14,827 nucleotides of DNA from NCBI GenBank assembly GCA_900551225.1, contig URUZ01000095.1:1-14827 (forward strand), given 5' to 3'. The translations under genes and the position numbers were made by a program. The notes beneath the pieces are model-generated. The model made no database searches, was not told where the DNA came from, and saw nothing but the letters and a program-made list of their open reading frames with translations. Source of the DNA: an uncultured Clostridium sp. (GTDB taxonomy: Bacteria > Bacillota > Clostridia > Lachnospirales > Lachnospiraceae). Shown one piece after another: positions 1 to 5,884 of this stretch (its first letter is position 1; each line of letters opens with the position of its first letter).

Positions 1-200
1 GCGGTGAAGTCGGCCCCACAGATGACTCCTACCTGGCCATTCCAGGCGAGTGTCCCATTCACCAGGATGCCTCCAGTATCATCATACCGCCCTCAGAACC
101 CGGCGGGGAGGACGGCGGAGACTTCCAGGTGTCCCCAATCGGCCCTGGTTACCAGCCGTCACAGGAGGTGACACAGCCTTACGGACCCGGGGTCCAATAG
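1..200 (+). CDS. C-terminal tail of a Gly/Pro/Asp-rich protein, possibly a class A penicillin-binding protein (5' end outside window)
   Basis: The frame is open from position 3 to the TAG at 198-200 and gives about 65 residues with no start codon needed, so this is the 3' end of a gene that begins before the window. The peptide is acidic and rich in Gly, Pro, Ser and Gln (for example GGEDGGDFQVSPIGPGYQPS), the composition of a disordered tail. It contains one Cys-Pro-Ile-His motif after a short DDSYLAIPGE stretch. From memory, C-termini of clostridial class A penicillin-binding proteins often carry a similar lone Cys-x-x-His after an (A/V)P segment and end in a low-complexity tail, so that family is my best guess. 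The catalytic domains are not in the window, so the identity is weak. A terminator follows 23 nt after the stop. Confidence 0.5.
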   Translation, partial: GEVGPTDDSYLAIPGECPIHQDASSIIIPPSEPGGEDGGDFQVSPIGPGYQPSQEVTQPYGPGVQ

Positions 201-223
201 TATTTATAATAGAATGAATAAAT

Positions 224-274
224 AAATCCGCTCTGCCAGGATGACTTACACCATCCCGGCGGGGCGGATTTTTT
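224..274 (+). terminator. Rho-independent terminator after the partial gene
   Basis: The arms AAATCCGC (224-231) and GCGGATTT (264-271) are perfect complements, and the right arm runs into six T (269-274). The loop is long, about 32 nt, but inner GCC/GGC pairings can shorten it. Position 23 nt after the TAG stop fits a terminator for the upstream gene. Confidence 0.75.
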
Positions 275-333
275 GTATGGATTTGTAATTATAATTAAGA
301 AATCATATACTATTTTTTTCCATGGTTCCCTCT

Positions 334-339
334 TATAAT
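334..339 (+). promoter_or_regulatory. Possible -10 box upstream of the small ORF
   Basis: TATAAT at 334-339 lies in AT-rich DNA 30 nt before the ATG at 365. No convincing -35 hexamer is present at 16-18 nt (the region is T-rich: TATTTT), and there is no extended -10 TG. The call rests on the perfect -10 and on the strong ribosome binding site that follows. Confidence 0.3.
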
Positions 340-364
340 TTTAAGCATAAGGAGGTGAATATGT

Positions 365-448
365 ATGAAAATGAAGTATGTGCTGATATTCTTTGGAGGG
401 GTTGCTGTATATTTCCTTTTTAGTCTGTGCAGGGCGCTGCTGCTCTAG
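365..448 (+). CDS. Putative 27-residue hydrophobic small protein
   Basis: The ATG at 365 opens a 27-codon frame beginning MKMKYVLIFFGGVAVYF and ending CRALLL before TAG at 446-448. An excellent ribosome binding site, AAGGAGGTGA (349-358), lies 6-8 nt upstream. Two basic residues are followed by about 22 almost wholly hydrophobic residues, so the product would be a single membrane-spanning miniprotein or a bare signal-peptide-like sequence. A competing ATG at 361 in another frame gives a 20-residue non-hydrophobic peptide and sits closer to the Shine-Dalgarno, so it is less likely. The frame could also be the remnant of a longer gene whose body was lost. The function is unknown. It converges with the DUF3592-like gene, 19 nt away. 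Confidence 0.45.
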   Translation: MKMKYVLIFFGGVAVYFLFSLCRALLL

Positions 449-467
449 AGCGTGTTAGAAAATTATT

Positions 468-989
468 CTAGGGATACAAACACATGTTCCAGAAGTAATA
501 AAACAGTTGATATAGTAAGCTGAGACCTACTGTAATTAAAAATAAAAGTCCAATTAAGACAAGGTGACCATATTTGGCATTCCAATCGTCATTGGGACTG
601 TAAAAATCACGTCCATCATTGGGATTATAATATATTTCAACCTCTTTACCTGGTTTGGCTGATGGAAAAAATGTATAGGCGCACCTTGAATCCATACCTG
701 TATATGGCTTGCCATTGGCGGTATAATTATAAACAGTGTAGTGTAAAAATACGAAAGTGATCGTATACCGGCAGGGATGAGGGAGTCGTCCTTTGTTGAC
801 TTTCATTCCCGTGTAATAAAGACCCTTGGATATACACTCTATTTTACCCGCAGTTTTCTGAGTACATCTGCGCTTTACACTTTCCTCTACATATTTATGC
901 CCTATACGTTTAAACAGAATTGCCCCGGACAGCAGCAAAAAGAAAACCGTTAATCCATTCATCGTCAGTATATTAGCAAGTATATTCAT
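468..989 (-). CDS. DUF3592-like small membrane protein
   Basis: The protein has 173 residues with two predicted membrane helices, about residues 9-28 and 143-165. Between them is a roughly 115-residue domain rich in Tyr, Phe and charged residues, presumably one beta-type domain outside or inside the membrane. Near the second helix is a VEIYYNPNDGRDFY stretch (117-130). This resembles the '(V/I)-Y-Y-(N/D)-P-x-(D/N)-P' motif typical of DUF3592 proteins, which share the layout TM, beta domain, TM; the family has no established function. The gene starts 7 nt after the methyltransferase stop and is probably co-transcribed with it. Its own ribosome binding site is weak (GGAG about 13 nt upstream), which suggests translational coupling. 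No convincing terminator is visible after its stop. Family assignment is from motif and topology only. Confidence 0.65.
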   Translation of the reverse strand: MNILANILTMNGLTVFFLLLSGAILFKRIGHKYVEESVKRRCTQKTAGKIECISKGLYYTGMKVNKGRLPHPCRYTITFVFLHYTVYNYTANGKPYTGMDSRCAYTFFPSAKPGKEVEIYYNPNDGRDFYSPNDDWNAKYGHLVLIGLLFLITVGLSLLYQLFYYFWNMCLYP

Positions 990-996
990 ACCACAA

Positions 997-1785
997 TTAT
1001 TTCTCCGCCGTCAAAACAAAAGACAGCGGATACCCTTTCCCATCATAGACATCGGACAAGCCGATATCGTAATCATATTCTTTCAATCCCGTGATCCGCA
1101 GGCCTGCCTTACAGGCCGCATTAATCATGTCCGCGAATGTGTGGGAAAAGCTGATGAAAGTTTTTGACTGGTAGCTCCCGGAGATATATTCCATTCCATG
1201 GTTCTCTACCCAAGGCTCTTTCGCGAAATAGGAATATCCGAAGCCGAATATCTTCTGCTTATCGAATTCCGGGGAACCGGGCAGGGTCAGCATATTCATC
1301 ACTGGATGATAATCATGAATCAGCATGATCCCGCCTGGTTTTAAACAATCCGCCGCCTTTTGGAACAGCGGCTCCAATTGTTCAAACCAGGTGATAGCGC
1401 CGATCGTGAACATGATAAAATCAAAGGACTTATGATATTCCTCCGGTATCTCTAATATATTGACCGCTTCAAACCTGCAGTTGCGGATACCGGCTTTCTC
1501 TGCTGTCTGAACTGCCTGGGCGAGAATATTTTCGGCGATGTCAAATCCGGCACCGGATTTCGCCCCAAGCTGCATAAGCGACAATAATTCGCGGCCATTA
1601 TTACAGCAGAACTGCGCAACCTCTTTTCCGGTAAAATCCAGCTTCTCTAACTCCCGGACTACATCTTCACAGAAAAATGGCAGCTTCTCATTCAGCAGTC
1701 TGATGTAATTGTCCTCTCCCCAATTGGGTTGTCTGTGTTCAAATGCCTCTTCCCATGCCTCTTTGTTGCCAGCTATGTAATTCAT
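997..1785 (-). CDS. Class I SAM-dependent methyltransferase
   Basis: The protein has 262 residues and a Rossmann-type methyltransferase core. Motif I is VAQFCCNNGREL (56-67), a variant of the Gly-rich SAM loop in which C-N-N-G-R replaces the usual G-x-G-x-G; this version is known in a common subgroup of small-molecule methyltransferases. The acidic end of strand 2 is GFDIAE (D82), and the post-motif III hairpin is LKPGGIML (148-155). The C-terminal third (HDYHP, then VENHGMEY and FISFSHTFADMI) matches the substrate lid of this subgroup. The substrate cannot be told from sequence. The ATG at 1785 has a ribosome binding site AGAGGAGATG directly upstream. The gene is divergent from the EamA-like gene and probably forms a two-gene unit with the downstream DUF3592-like gene. 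Confidence 0.85.
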   Translation of the reverse strand: MNYIAGNKEAWEEAFEHRQPNWGEDNYIRLLNEKLPFFCEDVVRELEKLDFTGKEVAQFCCNNGRELLSLMQLGAKSGAGFDIAENILAQAVQTAEKAGIRNCRFEAVNILEIPEEYHKSFDFIMFTIGAITWFEQLEPLFQKAADCLKPGGIMLIHDYHPVMNMLTLPGSPEFDKQKIFGFGYSYFAKEPWVENHGMEYISGSYQSKTFISFSHTFADMINAACKAGLRITGLKEYDYDIGLSDVYDGKGYPLSFVLTAEK

Positions 1786-1864
1786 TTCATCTCCTCTTAT
1801 CCTTAATTTCCATATCGGTTATACACACGGCGGACTTCTCCAGCCTCCACGGCAGTCAATGTTC

Positions 1865-1893
1865 TTGACCGGCCAAAGGATACATGATATATT
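1865..1893 (+). promoter_or_regulatory. Sigma-A-type promoter for the EamA-like gene
   Basis: TTGACC (1865-1870) and TATATT (1888-1893) are separated by exactly 17 nt. A TG dinucleotide at 1885-1886, one base before the -10, makes it an extended -10 element. The predicted transcription start near 1900 leaves a leader of about 24 nt before the ATG at 1924. Confidence 0.65.
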
Positions 1894-1923
1894 CTAAGTC
1901 GTGAAAGACTGGAGGGAATTTAA

Positions 1924-2349
1924 ATGTGGAATTTATTATGGCCGGTGCTCGTTGTCGTTGGGTCCAACTGCTTATACAATATCTGTACAAAATCCACTCC
2001 CCAGGAGGTAAATGCCTTTGCCTCCCTGACTGTTACCTACCTGATCTCCGCAGGGATCGCCTTTGTCCTGTTTCTGCTGAGCAACCGTGAACGCCATGCG
2101 GCAGCGGCCTTTGCCAAACTGAACTGGACCTCCTACGCACTGGGCTTTTCTGTAGTCGCCCTGGAGTTTGGGTACATCTGCCTCTATCGTGCAGGCTGGA
2201 AAGTAAATACCGGCTCACTTGTGGCCAATATCTGCCTTGCTATCGCATTGGTATTCATCGGCTTCATACTGTACCGGGAAGGGATCTCCATGCGCAAGGT
2301 AGCCGGTATGCTGGTCTGCATCGCGGGACTTATCCTAATCAGCAAATGA
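1924..2349 (+). CDS. EamA/DMT-superfamily half-size membrane transporter
   Basis: The protein has 141 residues, almost entirely hydrophobic, with five predicted helices (roughly 3-22, 31-53, 66-87, 95-115 and 121-139). This is the size and topology of a single EamA domain, half of a normal ten-helix drug/metabolite transporter. The end segment with GFILYREGISMRKVAGMLVC and a final IAGLILISK is typical of the last two helices of an EamA unit, in which a conserved Glu starts a short turn before the final helix. Half-size members are thought to work as dimers. Transport direction and substrate are unknown. A ribosome binding site (GGAGGG, 1911-1916) lies 7 nt before the ATG, and a good promoter lies upstream. 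Confidence 0.8.
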   Translation: MWNLLWPVLVVVGSNCLYNICTKSTPQEVNAFASLTVTYLISAGIAFVLFLLSNRERHAAAAFAKLNWTSYALGFSVVALEFGYICLYRAGWKVNTGSLVANICLAIALVFIGFILYREGISMRKVAGMLVCIAGLILISK

Positions 2350-2433
2350 GCATGCAGGCTTACTGACATTATACTGTTAAATGTGAAATGGCACAAGTGA
2401 GACGTATCAATATATTTTACCGGGAGGTAAGCA

Positions 2434-3267
2434 ATGAAACTTCATCAATACAACCTGGATCACAATTATTTCAAAGAATTCCGCATTGACTGTGATAAAT
2501 GCACAGGGCTCTGCTGCACCGCCCTGTATTTTTCTACATTTGACGGGTTCCCATCTGATAAGGCGGCTGGGGTACCCTGTTCTAATTTAGACAGCAGCTT
2601 CCGCTGTTCCATCCATCAAAAACTGCACGCAAAGCATATGAAAGGCTGCCTGGCCTACGATTGCTGCGGGGCGGGCCAGCTTGTGACGGCTCTGTATGGG
2701 GCGGAAAACTGGAAGTCCAGTCCATCCTCTGGGCAGGAAATGTTTGATGTGTTTGTAAAAGCTTATTATATGCAGCAAATGCTGTGGTATCTCTCAGAAG
2801 TCCTGACCCTGCCGCCAGCTAAAGCCCATTGGGAGGAGGCCAGCGGTTATATGGGGCAGTTGCGCCACGTTTTGAATTCCTCCCCTCAGGGCATTTTAGA
2901 TTTTAATATGGAAAAAATAGGGGCGAAAGTTAACCGATTGCTGAGTAATTCCTGGGAATTGTCAAAGGGGACATCCGGCCCTTTAAAAGGATCTGCCAAG
3001 AAGAAGGATTTTATGGGTCATAATTTCAGGAAAGCCAGGTTAAATGGGACCGATTTCAGCTTCTCCCTTTTGATCGCAGCGAATTTGGAAGGCTGCGGTC
3101 TGTCCGGCTGCAATTTTCTCGGAGCCGATATGAGGGATACCAATATTAAAAATGCGGATTTAAGGGACAGTGTATTTCTGACCCAGGGCCAGCTTGGCGC
3201 CGCAAAGGGGAACCTGAACACCCGTATCCCGGAGCACCTTAAGATGCCGGCTGAATGGGCATATTGA
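2434..3267 (+). CDS. Cys-rich (YkgJ-like) N-terminus joined to pentapeptide repeats
   Basis: The protein has 277 residues in three parts. The N-terminus (18-80) has nine Cys (20, 23, 27, 28, 49, 58, 72, 77, 78), in the arrangement CDKCTGLCC, later C-S-I-H and GCLAYDCCGAGQ. That pattern recalls the Cys clusters of YkgJ-type zinc- or iron-binding domains. A helical linker covers about 85-185. Residues 193-257 form six to eight imperfect pentapeptide repeats (for example NFRKA, RLNGTDF, ANLEG, ADMRD, ADLRD) that should fold as a right-handed beta helix. The role is unknown: the repeats are too few for a QnrA-like DNA mimic, and the Cys cluster suggests metal binding. The ribosome binding site GGGAGGTAA lies 4-5 nt before the ATG. 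An 84-nt gap separates it from the transporter gene, with only a weak TATACT (2370-2375). Confidence 0.75.
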   Translation: MKLHQYNLDHNYFKEFRIDCDKCTGLCCTALYFSTFDGFPSDKAAGVPCSNLDSSFRCSIHQKLHAKHMKGCLAYDCCGAGQLVTALYGAENWKSSPSSGQEMFDVFVKAYYMQQMLWYLSEVLTLPPAKAHWEEASGYMGQLRHVLNSSPQGILDFNMEKIGAKVNRLLSNSWELSKGTSGPLKGSAKKKDFMGHNFRKARLNGTDFSFSLLIAANLEGCGLSGCNFLGADMRDTNIKNADLRDSVFLTQGQLGAAKGNLNTRIPEHLKMPAEWAY

Positions 3268-3329
3268 GAAGGCATTTAAATACCGTGTTAAGGCGCCGTA
3301 TGCTTATAGCCTTTTCAGGATTTTTCTAG

Positions 3330-3335
3330 TATAAT
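3330..3335 (+). promoter_or_regulatory. Possible -10 box for the M20 gene
   Basis: TATAAT at 3330-3335 precedes the M20 start at 3389 by 53 nt. A -35 match is poor (TAGCCT at 17 nt spacing). The position matters for choosing the gene start: transcription beginning near 3342 would exclude the upstream in-frame ATG at 3335. Confidence 0.35.
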
Positions 3336-3388
3336 TGCATTGTAACTTCCTACTCACACAAAATTGCTATAAGGAGGTTTTCTTTCAT

Positions 3389-4555
3389 ATGAATGTGATG
3401 CAAGAAGTATTAAAACACCAGGACTATGCGGTAACCATGAGGCGCGAATTCCACCGGCACCCTGAGCTGAGCTGGAAGGAATCCGCCACTGCCGCGCGTA
3501 TACGGGAAGAGCTTGGGAAAATGGGGATTCCCTATGAGGAGGTGGCCGGCACAGGCACCATTGCAACCCTTAAAGGGAGCGCAGAGCATCCCGTCATCGG
3601 ACTTCGCTGTGACATCGATGCACTTCCAATCAAAGAGATCAAGGACCTGCCCTTCCGCTCTGAAAATGACGGCGTTATGCATGCCTGCGGCCATGACGGA
3701 CATATCAGCATGCTGCTGACCGCAGCCAAGGTACTGGCCGAACATCAGGATGAACTGAAATGTACGGTTAAGTTCATCTTTCAGCCTGCGGAGGAACATA
3801 CGGACGGCGCAGTGAAGCTGTTGGAGTCCGGAAAGGTAGGCCAGCTGGACACAGTGGCGGGCATGCACATTTTCCCATACCTGGATACGGGAACCATCTC
3901 CGTTGACCCTGGGCCGCGCTATACATCGGCCTCCTTCATGAAGATTAAAATCATTGGGAAAAGCGGACACGGCGCTATGCCCCACTATGCGGTTGATCCC
4001 ATCTATGTGGGCTGCAAGGTGGTGGATGCCCTGCAGAGCATTGCCAGCCGGGAGACCAACGCCATGGACACCGTGGTTGTCAGCATCTGCACCTTCCACT
4101 CAGGCACCATGGCAAATATATTTGCTGAGACTGCTGAGCTCAGCGGCACGGTGCGCACCTTTAACCCTGAATTGCAGAAAGAACTGCCCCACATCATTGA
4201 GCGCATCATCAAGAATACATGTGAAGCCTACCGCGCCACCTACGAGTTCGACTACTACTCTGATATCCCCGCCACCATCAACGATGAGCGGTGCAGTGAG
4301 ATCGCGGCCGGATCAGTGAAGAAAATCCTTGGGGAACAGGGTCTTATCAAGTATGCCGGGACTCCCGGCGGGGAGGATTTCTCCTATTTCCTGGAGAAAT
4401 TTCCTGGAGTATACGCCTTCGTGGGCTGCAGGAATGAGGCAAAGGACTGCAGCTATTCCCTGCACCATGAGCGGTTTGATTTAGATGAGGCAGCCCTGGT
4501 AAATGGGGCGGCGTTCTATGTTCAGTACCTATTGGATGCACAGGAGCAGTTTTAG
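3389..4555 (+). CDS. M20D-family amidohydrolase / metallopeptidase (hippurate or IAA-amino-acid hydrolase type)
   Basis: The product has 388 residues, the usual length of M20D amidohydrolases, which cleave N-acyl amino acids and related amides in the cytoplasm with two metal ions. Family motifs occur in order: FHRHPELSWKE near residue 20, RCDIDALPI, MHACGHDGH with the metal-binding Cys and His, FQPAEE with the catalytic Glu, GMHIFP, SGHGAMPH of the dimerisation domain, SGTVRTF, GGEDFSYF, and a final LHHERFD with the last metal ligand. The frame extends back to an ATG at 3335, but a strong ribosome binding site (AAGGAGG, 3371-3377) lies 11 nt before the ATG at 3389 and the -10 box overlaps the earlier one, so 3389 is chosen. 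The gene stands alone, convergent with the large operon. The true substrate is not evident. Confidence 0.93.
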   Translation: MNVMQEVLKHQDYAVTMRREFHRHPELSWKESATAARIREELGKMGIPYEEVAGTGTIATLKGSAEHPVIGLRCDIDALPIKEIKDLPFRSENDGVMHACGHDGHISMLLTAAKVLAEHQDELKCTVKFIFQPAEEHTDGAVKLLESGKVGQLDTVAGMHIFPYLDTGTISVDPGPRYTSASFMKIKIIGKSGHGAMPHYAVDPIYVGCKVVDALQSIASRETNAMDTVVVSICTFHSGTMANIFAETAELSGTVRTFNPELQKELPHIIERIIKNTCEAYRATYEFDYYSDIPATINDERCSEIAAGSVKKILGEQGLIKYAGTPGGEDFSYFLEKFPGVYAFVGCRNEAKDCSYSLHHERFDLDEAALVNGAAFYVQYLLDAQEQF

Positions 4556-4570
4556 ATTGATAAACATCCA

Positions 4571-4616
4571 ATAGAGAACAGGTGGCCCGTGATAATCTGG
4601 GCCACCTGTTCTCTAT
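4571..4616. terminator. Perfect 18-bp inverted repeat between convergent units
   Basis: The arms 4571-4588 (ATAGAGAACAGGTGGCCC) and 4599-4616 are perfect reverse complements around a 10-nt loop. It sits 15 nt after the M20 stop and 8 nt beyond the last minus-strand stop, so it can end transcripts from both sides. Neither strand has a true T-run after the stem, so efficient intrinsic termination is less certain than the stem suggests; it may also act as an RNA 3'-end stabiliser. Confidence 0.75.
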
Positions 4617-4624
4617 ACGCTTAG

Positions 4625-4756
4625 TTATAGCTCTCTCCACTCAATGCAATCCGGCCTTTCACAGAAATCCCAGAACTGTCTGACGCACTCCAGCGCTTTT
4701 TCCACCGGAATAATTGTGTCTCCAGGCATGACGGACCGCTCTGCGGCCACATGCAT
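4625..4756 (-). pseudogene. 43-residue frame resembling the C-terminus of an Imm1-family immunity protein (probable remnant)
   Basis: Directly after the oxidoreductase stop, an ATG at 4756 opens a 43-codon frame that ends at TAA (4625-4627). The peptide contains GDTIIPVEKALECVRQFW followed by ERPDCIEWREL. The pattern I-P-x-E-x-A-x-x-x-x-x-x-F, then R-P-x-x-I-x-W-x-E, is what I recall at the C-terminus of Imm1-type immunity proteins, which neutralise toxins of polymorphic toxin systems and are normally about 120-150 residues. The N-terminal two thirds are absent; the frame runs back into the oxidoreductase coding region and meets a stop there. A GGGGTGA lies about 8 nt upstream, so a short peptide could still be made by coupling to the operon. 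Alternatives are a chance frame or an unrelated small protein. The family match is from memory and unconfirmed. Confidence 0.4.
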
Positions 4757-4764
4757 CGTCACAC

Positions 4765-5880
4765 TCACCCCGCCCCGTTCTGTCTCTCGCCGAGAAGCGT
4801 AGCATACAGCTCATCGTCAATGGGGTAATCAACCCGTTTGCCCAGCCAGGAGGACAGATAGGCCCCATTGGTTATCATAATGGTGTTCAGACCGTCATTT
4901 CCGTCTATCTTCAGGGGAGCCGACCTCAGCAGGTGATCCACGAAATTATCAAAGATGGGCTGGTACATACCGCCGTCATTTTCCTCCAGCGGAATCTCAC
5001 GCAGGTGGTGTTCCGGCACCCCGTAGATCTCCCGGTTAGTCTCTGCAAACTCCCTGATATCCATCACATTTTCATCCAGGGTAATCCTGCTGTTGTCCTC
5101 AATGGTCAGACGCCCTTTGGTTCCCCAGATCTCCAGCCGGCTGACCCCCGGCGCCTCCGCGCTGGCGGCTATGTATGTTCCATGAAATCCGTTTTTGTAA
5201 TAAAACTGGATATCTCCGCTGTCATCCACCTGGAAATCGTTGTATTTCCCGTAATCCAGCACTGCCAGAACACTGTCCGGCATGCCGAACAGCCACTGCC
5301 AGATATCCAGATCGTGCTGGCACTGGTTGATCAGAAGGCCGCCTCCCTCTCCTGCCCAGCTGCTGCGCCATTTGGCGGAGGCATGGTATGCAGGGGACCG
5401 GTACCATTTGTTGCAGACCCACACCGCCCGCTGAAGCCGGCCTAAAGCGCCTGCCTCCAGCAGTTCTTTGGCCTTCACGTAAGGCGGATTGTTCCTGACC
5501 GGGAATATCATTCCCAGGCTGACCCCATTTTGCTCTGCAGCGTCTGCCAGCTCCTTCACCTCTTTTGTGGACACGCCCGCAGGCTTATCCACCAGCAGGT
5601 GCACGCCGGCTGCGGCTGCGGCCTTGCCGATCTCCACATGGCTGGGATGGGGTGTTGCAATCAAAACGGCGTCAAACTCATCTCTGTGGGCCAGGGTGTC
5701 CTCCACATCACTGTAGACAGACACAGCCGGGTACAGGCTTCTCAGTTCAGCCTGGCCTGCCTGGCCGCGGCAGCAGACTCCTGTCAGGGACAGTCCCTGT
5801 ATCTCCCCGCCGGTGATCATTTTCACGTATTTACTTCCCATGCCGCCGTAGCCGATGACCGCGATTCTCACTACATTCAT
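4765..5880 (-). CDS. Gfo/Idh/MocA-family oxidoreductase
   Basis: The protein has 371 residues, normal for the family of NAD(P)-dependent sugar and polyol dehydrogenases. The N-terminal Rossmann domain starts at once with VVRIAVIGYGGMGS (GxGGMG at 10-15), followed by ATPHPSH (75-81). It has a DKP motif (98-100) in place of the usual EKP; the Lys is the conserved catalytic or cofactor-contact residue. In the C-terminal domain, GGGLLINQCQHDLDIWQW (179-196) is the classical substrate motif with H189 and D190. It is the last intact gene of the operon, starting 4 nt after the nagA stop; its ribosome binding site AAAGGAG overlaps the end of nagA. Oxidation or reversible oxidation-elimination of a pyranose ring carbon is likely, but the substrate cannot be read from sequence. 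Confidence 0.9.
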   Translation of the reverse strand: MNVVRIAVIGYGGMGSKYVKMITGGEIQGLSLTGVCCRGQAGQAELRSLYPAVSVYSDVEDTLAHRDEFDAVLIATPHPSHVEIGKAAAAAGVHLLVDKPAGVSTKEVKELADAAEQNGVSLGMIFPVRNNPPYVKAKELLEAGALGRLQRAVWVCNKWYRSPAYHASAKWRSSWAGEGGGLLINQCQHDLDIWQWLFGMPDSVLAVLDYGKYNDFQVDDSGDIQFYYKNGFHGTYIAASAEAPGVSRLEIWGTKGRLTIEDNSRITLDENVMDIREFAETNREIYGVPEHHLREIPLEENDGGMYQPIFDNFVDHLLRSAPLKIDGNDGLNTIMITNGAYLSSWLGKRVDYPIDDELYATLLGERQNGAG

Positions 5881-5884
5881 AGAT

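Noticed and set aside
1786..1864. Promoter for the methyltransferase on the minus strand
   Set aside because: A TATAAC is present but no -35 hexamer is correctly spaced, and a TTGACT found nearby is about 30 nt away.
3284..3326. Possible terminator after the pentapeptide gene (AAGGC ... GCCTT then T-rich)
   Set aside because: The stem is only about 5 bp with a 14-nt loop and the T-run is interrupted; too weak to call.
3335..3388. 18-codon extension of the M20 gene from an upstream ATG
   Set aside because: The extension spans the AAGGAGG ribosome binding site and starts inside the likely -10 box, so it would not be on the transcript.
3410..4099. Minus-strand frame of 229 codons opposite the M20 gene
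   Set aside because: The M20 reading carries all family motifs; the antisense product is His/Gly-rich without features.
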